The notes below the pieces were generated by a model. That model was not told the origin of the DNA, searched no databases, and worked only from the letters and a program-made list of their open reading frames with translations. Made by a program: the position numbers and the translations under genes. Of a stretch of DNA of 45,159 nucleotides, positions 9,404-18,882 are shown piece by piece. Positions within the stretch are counted from its first letter, which is position 1, and each line of letters opens with the position of its first letter. The stretch is from Candidatus Aenigmatarchaeota archaeon (GTDB lineage Archaea; Aenigmatarchaeota; Aenigmatarchaeia; CG10238-14; SCSR01), in the NCBI GenBank assembly GCA_018304615.1, contig JAGVVV010000009.1, forward strand, positions 1 to 45,159, given 5' to 3'.

Positions 9404-10762
9404 TTGTATTCTCAAGAAATCCAGTCATTAATGAAGAGTAAGAAACTAAAAATTGGAGACCGAGTGAAGGTTCTGAAGGATGGAAAAGAGTTCCAAGGTT
9501 TCTTGATGCCGAGGATAGAGATTGGAGATTTGAATTCTCTTGTAATAAAATTGGATAATGGTTATAACATCGGACTGAAGTATGAGAAGAGGTTGAAGAT
9601 ACAAAAGATGGGACAAGGAATTAAGTTGGGATCGATTCCTAGCAAAAAGTTTTCCAGAAAACCAGGACTTCCGAGCGTTTCCCTGATAGCGACCGGAGGA
9701 ACAATCGGAACCCACGTGGACTATAAAACTGGAGGAGTTTTCATGGTCAGGACTCCGGAGGAAATTGTCGCAACTACTCCAGAACTGGAAAATATAGTGA
9801 ACATGAAGACGATGCTGAGGCCATTCACAGTCGCTTCAGAAGACATGAACCACAAACACTGGCAGGAACTTGCAGAACTGGTGGCAAAAGAACTGAACAA
9901 GGGAGCGAGGGGTGTGATGGTCACACATGGAACAGACACTCTGCATTTCACATCTGCAGCTCTTTCTTTCATGTTGAAAAACCTGACGAAGCCTGTTGCT
10001 TTGGTGGGTGCGCAGAGGTCTCCAGACAGGGGAAGTTTCGACGGAGTGATGAACTTGATCTGTGGATCTTATTTCACAGGATATTCGAACATCGGTGAAG
10101 TTTGTGTAGTGATGCACGGGACCACAAATGACGATTTTTGTTTTGCACACAGGGGAACGAAAGTGAGGAAGATGCACACTTCGAGAAGAGATGCGTTCAG
10201 ATCGATAAACGAGATTCCTCTTGCAAAAATCTGGCCGAATGGGAAGATTGAGATTGGGAACGAGAACTACAGGAGATTTGATGAAAAGAAAGTTGTTGCT
10301 GATACTAAATTCGAACCGAAGGTTGCACTTGTGAAAAGCTATCCAGGTTCTGACCCGGAGATCTTGGACTGGTATGTCCATAAAGGATTCAAAGGGATTG
10401 TGATTGAAGGGAGCGGATTGGGTCACGTTCCCACAGGAGAGAGCGGAGTGAAAATTGGAGAATTCGACCAAAAGTTTTCTTGGATTCCTCAGATCAAGAA
10501 GGCAGTTGAGAATGGTGTGGTAGTTGTGATGACTTCACAGACTCTTTACGGCAGAGTTCACCCGTTTGTTTACAGGAACTTGAGACTTGTTTACGAAGCT
10601 GGAGGAATTTACGGGGAGGACATGCTGCCTGAGGTAGCCTACATAAAACTTGGACATGTTCTCGGACACACGAAAGATGTGGAGAAAGCGAAGCAGATGA
10701 TGCTCATGAATTTGGCAGGGGAGATAAACAAGGAAACTGACCCAAGAAGTTTTCTGGTGTGA
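9404..10762 (+). CDS. gatD: Glu-tRNA(Gln) amidotransferase subunit D (TTG start)
   Basis: asparaginase-like ATGGTIGTHVD and THGTDTLHFT; followed by gatE. Confidence 0.93.
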   Translation: MYSQEIQSLMKSKKLKIGDRVKVLKDGKEFQGFLMPRIEIGDLNSLVIKLDNGYNIGLKYEKRLKIQKMGQGIKLGSIPSKKFSRKPGLPSVSLIATGGTIGTHVDYKTGGVFMVRTPEEIVATTPELENIVNMKTMLRPFTVASEDMNHKHWQELAELVAKELNKGARGVMVTHGTDTLHFTSAALSFMLKNLTKPVALVGAQRSPDRGSFDGVMNLICGSYFTGYSNIGEVCVVMHGTTNDDFCFAHRGTKVRKMHTSRRDAFRSINEIPLAKIWPNGKIEIGNENYRRFDEKKVVADTKFEPKVALVKSYPGSDPEILDWYVHKGFKGIVIEGSGLGHVPTGESGVKIGEFDQKFSWIPQIKKAVENGVVVVMTSQTLYGRVHPFVYRNLRLVYEAGGIYGEDMLPEVAYIKLGHVLGHTKDVEKAKQMMLMNLAGEINKETDPRSFLV

Positions 10763-12606
10763 AGATGGATTACAAGAAGTTGGGATTGAAAGCTGGGATT
10801 GAGATTCATCAACAACTAGATACAAGATACAAACTTTTTTGCAAGTCTTCTTCTGGAATGAGAGAAAAAGAAGTGGTCGGGCTGATCAGGAGGAAGCAGC
10901 ATCCTGTCGCAGGAGAACTCGGGACTGTTGACATTGCGATGATGCACGAGATGATGAGGGACAGGACTTTTCATTATCAGCTGTTTCCGCATGAGAGCTG
11001 CCTGGTTGAAACTGACGAAGAGCCTCCTCATGAACTGAATCTCGAAGCTCTTGAAGTGGCGTTGAAGATCGCGTTGATGCTGAACTGCACTGTGCCGGAT
11101 GAATTGCAGGTCATGAGAAAGAGCATTACTGATGGAAGCAACACATCTGCATTTCAAAGGACGATTGTAGTTGGTCTGGATGGGTTTTTGAAGTACAGGG
11201 GGAAGAAGGTGGAGATAACTTACATAAATTTGGAGGAGGATGCTGCTGCCATTGTCGGAGAAGAAAATGGAAATGTCACTTATAGGTTATCGAGGCTTGG
11301 CGTGCCGCTGATTGAAATAGGAACAGGACTGCTGCAAGGATTTAGTCCAGACGAAATTCAGGACATTGCGTTTAACATAGGGATGCTTCTGAGATCCACA
11401 GGAAAAGTCAAGAGGGGAATCGGAACGATCAGGCAGGATGTGAATGTCTCGATAAAAGTCGGGGAAAGGACAGAACTCAAGGGGATGCAAGACCTGTGGA
11501 CGATGTCTAAAGCAATTCAGAACGAAGTCACGAGACAACTGACGATGAATGATATAAGGAGCGAGATGAGAAGGAAAGGTGTGAGGAGGATTAGAGAAAA
11601 TTTAATGGAAGTCAACTCCCTACTTTCAAACACTCATTCAAAAATTTTGAGGCAGATGCTGGATTCAGGTGCAAGTGTTTTTGCAATCAAACTGAATGTG
11701 TTTGCTGGAATGTTGAAGAGGGAGGTTTATCCGGGAAAGACTCTAGGAAAGGATTTGGCAGAGTATGTTTCGGCATTCGGAGTTAAGGGGATTTTGCATT
11801 CTGATGAGGATTTGGCAAAATATGCGGCGGTTGAAGATTTCCAGAGAATCAGAGAGCATTTGCATGCCGGACACAAGGATGCCGTTGTTCTTATCGGAGA
11901 GCACAAAGACAAGGGAAAAGTTTCCAAACTCCTGATAGAAAGGATAAACGCTTTTCTTGAAAAGCCTGAAAGAGAGACAAGAGCGGTGGGAGATGATGGC
12001 CACATAAGGTTCAACAGGCCTCTTCCAGGTGCGCAGAGATTATATCCGGAAACAGACGTGATTCCTCTTTCAATTTCAAAGGAATGGTTGAAGAAGTTGA
12101 AGAAAGAGTTGCCGGAACCTTGGACGAAGAAGCTGGAGAAGTTCAAGAAGATGAAGCTTTCAGACGATTTGGCAAAGCAAATTCTCAGGTCTGAACATAT
12201 GGAGACGTTTGAGAAGTTTGTGAAGAAGAGATTCCAACCGATTGTTATGGCGAATGTTTTCACTAATACACTCAAAGACTTGCAGAGGCAGAATGTCGAT
12301 GTTTCCAACTTGACTGAGAAGCATTTCGAGGAAGTCTTCCATTCTGTATCTTCAAAAAAAGTCATGAAAGAGGCTCTTCCAGAAATTTTGAAGTATCTTG
12401 CTGAGCATCCTGCAGATTCTGTGAGCGTTTCGATCTCGAAACTGAATCTAAAAGCTCTTTCTAAGACTGAACTCGTGAAGATAGTTAAAGAGGTTGTGAG
12501 TCAGCCTAACATCCAGTTTGACAAGGCTGTCGGTCTTGTGATGAGCCAGGTGAGAGGGCGCGCAGACCCGCAGGAAGTAATCAGACTAGTCAAAAAGTTT
12601 AAGTAA
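10759..12606 (+). CDS. gatE: Glu-tRNA(Gln) amidotransferase subunit E (start GTG 10759 or ATG 10765)
   Basis: GatB/E family: GLKAGIEIHQQLDT, HESCLVETDEEPPHELN, C-terminal YqeY-like tail. Confidence 0.93.
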   Translation: MKMDYKKLGLKAGIEIHQQLDTRYKLFCKSSSGMREKEVVGLIRRKQHPVAGELGTVDIAMMHEMMRDRTFHYQLFPHESCLVETDEEPPHELNLEALEVALKIALMLNCTVPDELQVMRKSITDGSNTSAFQRTIVVGLDGFLKYRGKKVEITYINLEEDAAAIVGEENGNVTYRLSRLGVPLIEIGTGLLQGFSPDEIQDIAFNIGMLLRSTGKVKRGIGTIRQDVNVSIKVGERTELKGMQDLWTMSKAIQNEVTRQLTMNDIRSEMRRKGVRRIRENLMEVNSLLSNTHSKILRQMLDSGASVFAIKLNVFAGMLKREVYPGKTLGKDLAEYVSAFGVKGILHSDEDLAKYAAVEDFQRIREHLHAGHKDAVVLIGEHKDKGKVSKLLIERINAFLEKPERETRAVGDDGHIRFNRPLPGAQRLYPETDVIPLSISKEWLKKLKKELPEPWTKKLEKFKKMKLSDDLAKQILRSEHMETFEKFVKKRFQPIVMANVFTNTLKDLQRQNVDVSNLTEKHFEEVFHSVSSKKVMKEALPEILKYLAEHPADSVSVSISKLNLKALSKTELVKIVKEVVSQPNIQFDKAVGLVMSQVRGRADPQEVIRLVKKFK

Positions 12607-12624
12607 ATGAAACTGGAATGAGTA

Positions 12625-13503
12625 ATGATGAAAATAAATTTCGGCGGCAGCGACGAGGAAGTGCCATTTGCCGACAAGGGAAAATCAAAGGTTTGGGTTT
12701 TTGGAGTCTTGTTTGACGGGACAAGTTCCTACAGGAAAGGATCAAGATACGGCCCTGAAGCAATCAGGAAAGCTTCGTCTGAGACAGAAATCTACGACAT
12801 GGTGACAGGGAAGGAAATTTTTTCCAAGCCTGGGATTTTTGATGATGGAGACATTGAAATAAAAGATTCTAAAGACGTGAGAGAAGAGGTAAAGAAAAAG
12901 GTTCAGGAAATCCTTTCAAAAGGGAAAGTCCCACTGATGTTGGGAGGGGAGCATACAATTACTGCAGGAGCGGTAGAGGCTGTCAAAGAAGAATACGATG
13001 ATGTGGTTGTTGTAAATTTTGATGCGCATGGGGACCTTAGAGACAAATGGTTCGATGAGAAGTTGGAAATGTCAAAAGACAGCCATTCGTGTGTGATGAG
13101 AAGAGTTGTAGAGCTGATTGGAAAAGAAAATCTGATCGAACTTGGGATAAGAGAAGTTTCGAAAGAGGAAGTTTTGAAGTTCAAATCGGTGATGATTGAA
13201 AGTCTGGAGATAAGGAAGGATTTGGAGGAAGTGAAGAAAAGATTGGAGAAGTTCGTGGAAGGGAAGAATGTTTATTTGACGATTGATATTGATGCTTTTG
13301 ACGTGCCTGGGACCGGGACCCCACAGCCAGGAGGAATTGACTATTATGATGCTCTGGAATTGATTTCTGGACTAAAAAAAGCGAAGAAGGTTGTCGGATT
13401 GGATCTTGTGGAAGTTGCGCCGGTTCCAGAGACCAACTATACAGAAGCGTTTGCAGCAAAACTTCTTTTCCAGACTGTTGCGATCTTAGAAGGGAAAATC
13501 TAG
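12625..13503 (+). CDS. speB: agmatinase/arginase-family ureohydrolase
   Basis: GGEHTITAG, VNFDAHGDLRD, TIDIDAFDVPGTGTPQPGG. Confidence 0.9.
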   Translation: MMKINFGGSDEEVPFADKGKSKVWVFGVLFDGTSSYRKGSRYGPEAIRKASSETEIYDMVTGKEIFSKPGIFDDGDIEIKDSKDVREEVKKKVQEILSKGKVPLMLGGEHTITAGAVEAVKEEYDDVVVVNFDAHGDLRDKWFDEKLEMSKDSHSCVMRRVVELIGKENLIELGIREVSKEEVLKFKSVMIESLEIRKDLEEVKKRLEKFVEGKNVYLTIDIDAFDVPGTGTPQPGGIDYYDALELISGLKKAKKVVGLDLVEVAPVPETNYTEAFAAKLLFQTVAILEGKI

Positions 13504-14102
13504 TTCTGGCCGGTGATTCCAAGAACTGGGAAGACGTAATTGACAAAACAAAGCGCTACCAGAGCCGTGGCATACTTTTTCTTTGCGACGAAGCTTTTCG
13601 TTATCAATTTGATGTCTTTCATGTGGTATTTGTCGGAATATCCGTTCTCGTATAGAACTTTTAGACTCTTTTTCAGCTTGTCCGTAGCCTCTTCCTCTGT
13701 CCCGTTCTCGTTGTATTCGCATACTAAACCACCGAACTTCTTGCCAGTTGACTTGTCGTACAACCAGCCGAAAATAATCCCTGCAGTGGCTCTTTGACCC
13801 TTAGCTGCAGTTGAATTGGCCATTATCGACTCCAAAACAGAACCGTGGACAAGCTTGTCGTGATCAGGTTTAGGGATTTCAGTAGCGATTCCACTCAAAA
13901 TTGAGGAATAAACCATAATGTTGCATTGCTCTATGCCTGCTTCCTTCAAGGCCAGGTGATAAGATCCAGCATGAACTGTGATATCACTCTCTCCGATCCC
14001 GGTTGTGATGAAAAAGTCCTTTGGAATTCGAGTTGAAGTGATGATTTTCAATTCCTGAGAGGTTCCTTCCTTCAACAACAACTTTTGAGAATTTTTATTC
14101 AT
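13500..14102 (-). CDS. pdaD: pyruvoyl-dependent arginine decarboxylase
   Basis: PvlArgDC-like ITTGIGESDITVHAGSYHLAL and SSI self-cleavage-type motif (VYSSILSGIATEI); next to agmatinase. Confidence 0.88.
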   Translation of the reverse strand: MNKNSQKLLLKEGTSQELKIITSTRIPKDFFITTGIGESDITVHAGSYHLALKEAGIEQCNIMVYSSILSGIATEIPKPDHDKLVHGSVLESIMANSTAAKGQRATAGIIFGWLYDKSTGKKFGGLVCEYNENGTEEEATDKLKKSLKVLYENGYSDKYHMKDIKLITKSFVAKKKYATALVALCFVNYVFPVLGITGQN

Positions 14103-14195
14103 TTTTCTAACCTTTTCACTTCTTTATCAGAAGAATTTTTGGAAAATTTTCTAAGAAATTGTCAGTAAGTGTTACGTTCCCTGTGAAATTTTTTA

Positions 14196-14226
14196 GTGAA
14201 TAGGGTGAATCAAGTGAATGTTGAAT
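14196..14226. repeat. tandem GTGAAT repeats (14196, 14205, 14214; degenerate TTGAAT 14221)
   Basis: direct reading; 9-bp period; upstream of pdaD. Confidence 0.45.
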
Positions 14227-14330
14227 TAACATTTTCTTTTCTGTGCGACTCCTACTATCAATTTATTATTTAGTGTTCAGTTATATTTAAATATTTATAC
14301 TTTTTTGTATATGTTTTTTCAGAAAAATTT

Positions 14331-15608
14331 TCAGAAATTTTTTTCTGAAATTAAAAAATTGGTGCTCGCATCGGAAATTTTTACAGAAATCTTTTTCCCT
14401 AAAATATTTTCTTCACTTTCGACAAAAACATATTTGTAGCTGGAATTTTTCCCCAAAAATCCTTTTTCGACCCTTTCCGAGATGAAAATTTTCCCCTTCC
14501 AGCCTATCCACTGCTTGTTTTTCTCCAAGGAGATTTTTCTGGCGATTTTGTGGAGCTTTTGTGTGCGTTTGTTGATGTTTTTTCTGTCAATTTGGGGCAT
14601 TTTTGCTGCTTCGGTACCCATTCGCGGCCAGAATTTCGATATGTTTGTCACGTCTGGTCTCACTTTTTTGACTAAATCGACGGTTTTTTTGAAATCTCCG
14701 TCAGATTCTGTAGGATAACCGACTATGATGTCTGTAGAAAGACAAATTTCGGGTATTTTTTCCCTGAAAGAGTCGACAAAATACAAGAAATCTTTGACTG
14801 AATAGCCTCTTCTCATGGACCTCAAAACCGAGTCGCTGGCTGATTGCAAGGGTAAATGTAGGAATTTGAAGATTTTTTCGTTGTTGTATGACTCGACGAG
14901 TCTTGGTAGAAATTTCTTCAAGTGAAGAGGATTCATCATCCCGACTCTGACAAAAAAATCTCCTCCGACTTTACCTATTTCTTCGAGCAAAACTGACAGA
15001 TTTATGCCGTTTTCAAGGCCGTAACAGGAATTGTCTTGAGAAGTGAGCCAGATTTCCCTGAATCCAGAGTTTTTTGCTTCCCTGACTTCTTTTATGATTA
15101 AATCTAGAGGGTAGCTGAATAGTTCCCCTCTTGCAAACTTCGTCTGACAGAAAGTGCATCTGGAAGTGCATCCGTTCAGGATTTGAATGATGCTGACAAA
15201 AGGCTGTGTAGAAACTTTAGGGAGGTTGATTTTTGGAGTGCTTGGAGATGCAAGAGTGACGATTCTATGCCCGTCGAGAGTATTATTTACTGTTTCTAGA
15301 ATTTCGTGAGCTGAATTCGGCGCTATCAGGCTTGCTTGAGGATTTATTTCTTCGATAACTGATTGCTCAGTTTTTGTCATACATCCTGCAACTACCAGCG
15401 GTTTGTTGGTTTTCGTCATTTTTTTAATCCTGTGGATCATTTTCTGCTCTGTCGGAGTCTTGACTATGCATGTGTTTATAATGTTCAAGTCCGATTCTGC
15501 CTCTGTTTTCACCAATTCGAAGCCGTTTTCTTTAAGAATTCCTGACATGATTTCAGAATCAGAAAAATTGGCAGAACATCCATGAGTTTCGATAAAAATT
15601 TTCGCCAT
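14331..15608 (-). CDS. tRNA-t6A37 methylthiotransferase (CDKAL1/MtaB type radical SAM)
   Basis: ETHGCSANFSDSEIM, NTCIVKTPTEQKM, LNGCTSRCTFCQTKFARG. Confidence 0.92.
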   Translation of the reverse strand: MAKIFIETHGCSANFSDSEIMSGILKENGFELVKTEAESDLNIINTCIVKTPTEQKMIHRIKKMTKTNKPLVVAGCMTKTEQSVIEEINPQASLIAPNSAHEILETVNNTLDGHRIVTLASPSTPKINLPKVSTQPFVSIIQILNGCTSRCTFCQTKFARGELFSYPLDLIIKEVREAKNSGFREIWLTSQDNSCYGLENGINLSVLLEEIGKVGGDFFVRVGMMNPLHLKKFLPRLVESYNNEKIFKFLHLPLQSASDSVLRSMRRGYSVKDFLYFVDSFREKIPEICLSTDIIVGYPTESDGDFKKTVDLVKKVRPDVTNISKFWPRMGTEAAKMPQIDRKNINKRTQKLHKIARKISLEKNKQWIGWKGKIFISERVEKGFLGKNSSYKYVFVESEENILGKKISVKISDASTNFLISEKNF

Positions 15609-15646
15609 ACTAAAACTATATACAATAAAAATCTTAAGTTTAGATT

Positions 15647-16321
15647 ATGTCTACTTTGCCTGGATTAATTAGGTCTATTTCTTCTGGAAAAGGAGGTATT
15701 TTTGCATCTGCTTATCTTGAACTAGCAAAGAGAATTACAGAACTTTTTGATTATAGGTTCGAACGTTTGAGTTATGAAGATAATAGAGTTCGGGAATCAG
15801 CACCGCCTGAAGGAATGTATACAAAAGATTTCAACATAAAACTCAAACGCTATGGAGAAAGAGCAGCAAAAGAAGCAGGCTACTGGCTCGCCGACATAGA
15901 TCAGTTACTTCGAATTTCTGAAAGATACAACCTTATCGAAACAAAATACTTGAGACCAACAAGAGAAAATTTGGTAAAAGGAATGGAACTCATGTACAGA
16001 GGATACTGGCAAAAAGCTATTGATACTTTCAAGAAAAAAGTTTTTACCCCATTAAATAAGTTTGGAAAATATCTAAATCCTCTTCCTTCTTATGAACAAG
16101 AGGCCGGAAATCTAGGTAAGAAGAAAGAAAAAAGACAAGAATCTAATTTTGCCAGGGTAGCTCAGATGATTGCAGTAATTGGATTTTTTGCAATCTTCCT
16201 CTATTCTATGAGTCCTTCGACTACAGGAGCAAGCATAGCATTTTCTGGATTCAATCTGTATCTTATTGCAATATTCACATTCATCACCATTATTGCGCTA
16301 TACTTCGTCTACAAGATGTAG
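15647..16321 (+). CDS. hypothetical protein with C-terminal TM hairpin
   Basis: 224 aa; two hydrophobic helices around SMSPSTTGASIAF. Confidence 0.7.
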   Translation: MSTLPGLIRSISSGKGGIFASAYLELAKRITELFDYRFERLSYEDNRVRESAPPEGMYTKDFNIKLKRYGERAAKEAGYWLADIDQLLRISERYNLIETKYLRPTRENLVKGMELMYRGYWQKAIDTFKKKVFTPLNKFGKYLNPLPSYEQEAGNLGKKKEKRQESNFARVAQMIAVIGFFAIFLYSMSPSTTGASIAFSGFNLYLIAIFTFITIIALYFVYKM

Positions 16322-17200
16322 TCACTTGGTGTGAATTTCTACAACATCCAAATCGTTCAACTGGAAGTCCAAACCAACCTTCTGGCCGCTGAATTGAGAG
16401 CTGTTGAAAACCCGGGCAAAATGAAAAGTTTTCAGAAAGTCTTTGTGTATGGACTTGGCTACTTCTTTGACTGTCGACCCTTTGCGGAGAGTTACCGGTG
16501 GGACTACTTTCTCTTTTCCTGGGGATTTGGTGTAAACTCTTATCAGACCTAAGCGATTCCAAATCTCCTCCTTCAACTTATTCAAACCAACTTTTGCAAT
16601 TGCAGAAATGTTGATCATTCCCAGATGGGTTCTTCTCTCAGCTTTGTTCAAAACCCAAATGATCTTGTCGTCGGCTTTGTTTTTCAAGATGATCTTGTTC
16701 AGCTCCTCTATCTGGTTTCCGATCTCCTGTTCGCCGTCAATGAGGGCGATGATCTCATCAGCTGTCTGCATCAATGGAGTAGTGTCGGGATCGAATGTCG
16801 ATGGGATTTCTATCAATTGGATTAAGACGTCTGCATAGTTCATCATTCCGACTACCGGCTCTTTGGTAGTATAAGGATAATCTGCTATCTCAACGTCGAC
16901 GTTAGTCAATGCCCTGAGCAAAGTGCTTTTTCCGGAGTTAGTCAACCCTATTATGCAGACCTGGCCCGCACCCTCTTTCCTTATGGAGAATTTTGGCTTG
17001 GATGAGGATTTTCCTTTCTTTGATTCTTCCTTTAATTTTTTCAATCTCTGTTTCAGTTGGGCGAGGAGATTATGTCCACCCTTGTGCCTTGGTGCAAACT
17101 TTATCATCTCCTCTAAGGCTGCAATCTTCTCCTCTTTGGATTTGGCTTCAGAATATTTCTTTTCAGCAAGAAAATATTCTGCTTTTGCGTTTATCGGAAT
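16322..17200 (-). CDS. DRG/Obg-like GTPase with TGS domain; probable ATT start at 17198-17200
   Basis: GLTNSGKSTLLRALT, NKAE, C-terminal TGS. Upstream in-frame extension encodes PINAKAEYFLAEKKYSEAKSKEEKIAALEE; SD-like GGTGG at 17206-17210; in-frame TGA directly before ATT. Confidence 0.8.
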   Translation of the reverse strand: MPINAKAEYFLAEKKYSEAKSKEEKIAALEEMIKFAPRHKGGHNLLAQLKQRLKKLKEESKKGKSSSKPKFSIRKEGAGQVCIIGLTNSGKSTLLRALTNVDVEIADYPYTTKEPVVGMMNYADVLIQLIEIPSTFDPDTTPLMQTADEIIALIDGEQEIGNQIEELNKIILKNKADDKIIWVLNKAERRTHLGMINISAIAKVGLNKLKEEIWNRLGLIRVYTKSPGKEKVVPPVTLRKGSTVKEVAKSIHKDFLKTFHFARVFNSSQFSGQKVGLDFQLNDLDVVEIHTK

Positions 17201-17225
17201 TCAAACCACCTAAAATAATTGAAGT

Positions 17226-18338
17226 TCATTCTCTTATATTTCTGAGTCCGTAGAAGGTGCCGACTACAAAAAAGATAGCTGAAAGTGAAAATAGGGTGAC
17301 GAATCCGTATGAAGCTATCAACCAGCCTGATATGGAGAGGTTTATTGTCCTCGCAAAATGATATCCTAAGAGAAGAGTTCCAATGTCTGTCCCGTAAGAT
17401 TTGCTGCTTGTGATTCTACTCATTATTCCCTCACCACTACTTGTGATGAAGCCGCCAGTTACGCCAATGAGAATAATCATGATCGAAAGTATTGTGCCAG
17501 TAAAATTCGGGATCATGAAAAGCAATGCAGCGTAAGACAAAGCAAGGGCCATTGCAGTAGTGATTTTTAATTTCCTAAACAAAAACACTGAAAATCCGGC
17601 TATCAGGCTTTGAAGACCTAGGAGTACGCCAATCAGCTCTGGAGAGAAAGAATTTTGTGAAAGGAAAAGAGGAAAAATATAGGCTGTTGCAAATCCGTCC
17701 GACAACCCCATGATAAACCAAAATATCATGACTTTTTTGAATACTGGCTCTTTTTTCATGAAATTGAGTGAAGAAGTAAGCTTCTTCAAACTTCCGCCAG
17801 AAGTTTTCTGATCCTTCAAAAAAAAGGCGAAAGGAAAAACAAACAAACCCATCAGTATTGCAAAAAGAATCGTATTGGGAAAGAAGAAATAGGCGATCAG
17901 AAATCCTGCGATTAAAATTCCTAATGCGCCAAATATGTAATCAAACATCCTCAGAAATATGAGACCTCGTTTTTTGTTTTCTGCATGATCAAGAACCATA
18001 GGACGATTGATCCCCCAAATACTTGCATCTTTAATTGACTGTGTAAGTTTTCCTGCAAGAAATTGCAATGGAGTGTACGCGAAGTAAAAAATAGTAGAGC
18101 TGAATGCTGTAGTTATTCCATGAAGAATCACGAATTTTTTTCTACCGTAATGGTCTGAGAGGGTAGCGAAAAAGAATCTCAGAAGTTGGAATGTGATTGG
18201 GAGTGATGCGAAGATTAAACCCATGGTGACAATGTTTATCTTCCTCTCTATCATCAACAAGGGAATGACAATTATCAGAATTCCGTCAACGAAAGCGTAG
18301 ATACCTTGAATAAAAAGGATGTTTCTTATTTTTTGCAC
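17226..18338 (-). CDS. major facilitator superfamily transporter
   Basis: 370 aa; about 11-12 TM; LSDHYGRKKFVILHG motif. Confidence 0.85.
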   Translation of the reverse strand: MQKIRNILFIQGIYAFVDGILIIVIPLLMIERKINIVTMGLIFASLPITFQLLRFFFATLSDHYGRKKFVILHGITTAFSSTIFYFAYTPLQFLAGKLTQSIKDASIWGINRPMVLDHAENKKRGLIFLRMFDYIFGALGILIAGFLIAYFFFPNTILFAILMGLFVFPFAFFLKDQKTSGGSLKKLTSSLNFMKKEPVFKKVMIFWFIMGLSDGFATAYIFPLFLSQNSFSPELIGVLLGLQSLIAGFSVFLFRKLKITTAMALALSYAALLFMIPNFTGTILSIMIILIGVTGGFITSSGEGIMSRITSSKSYGTDIGTLLLGYHFARTINLSISGWLIASYGFVTLFSLSAIFFVVGTFYGLRNIRE

Positions 18339-18345
18339 AGAACCA

Positions 18346-18882
18346 CTATTCTTGTTGCTGCTCTTTCATCAGCTTGCTTCTCATCAGGCTTATTTTGTTT
18401 TTAATCATGTTGTGGAGCTCGTCAGGATTTTTCACTCCTTTGATTGTGATTTCTCCGCCTTCCTTGAATCCTCTTATATGGACAGTCCCGAAATTGAAAA
18501 TCCTGCCGATGACTCCTTTGTGGACCTGGACATCAGCGACGCTCGCATACGGAAGAGTCAGTTTGTGTTTCCTGAAGAATCCTTCGAGTTTTATAATCTC
18601 ATGGTTAGTGACCATATAGCTTCGAAGAATCCTCTCTATCGTCGGCTCTTCGATGAGATAAGTCATCACCAACAAGAAACCGAACCCTATCAAAGTTGAT
18701 TGGAATTGAAAATATGTTCTGGGAAATAAAGTAAATTCCAAATTAAACTTCACCCAGACGAGGAAAAACAAGATTAAGACAAGACCGACGAGTATGTAAT
18801 TTCCTACGTAAGAAATTCTAGAAGTCTTGTATACTACTCCTTTTTCAACATTTTCTTTCACAGTTTTCCCACATCCACCCAC
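18346..18882 (-). CDS. membrane protein with bacterial PH-like (DUF304/bPH2) domain
   Basis: two TM segments then YMVTNHEIIKLEGFFRKHKLTLPYASVADVQVHKGVIGRIFNFGTVHIRG. Confidence 0.8.
   Translation of the reverse strand: MGGCGKTVKENVEKGVVYKTSRISYVGNYILVGLVLILFFLVWVKFNLEFTLFPRTYFQFQSTLIGFGFLLVMTYLIEEPTIERILRSYMVTNHEIIKLEGFFRKHKLTLPYASVADVQVHKGVIGRIFNFGTVHIRGFKEGGEITIKGVKNPDELHNMIKNKISLMRSKLMKEQQQE

Noticed and set aside
9836-10471. 211-aa minus ORF opposite gatD, and similar long antisense ORFs (e.g. 11727-12365, 36904-37383)
   Set aside because: They lie wholly opposite well-supported genes and encode Ser/Phe/His/Arg-rich nonsense typical of reverse frames
16322-17107. Degenerate G3 motif (EIPST instead of DxxG) in the DRG-like GTPase as a novelty
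   Set aside because: It may be normal for this archaeal subfamily; I cannot judge without an alignment
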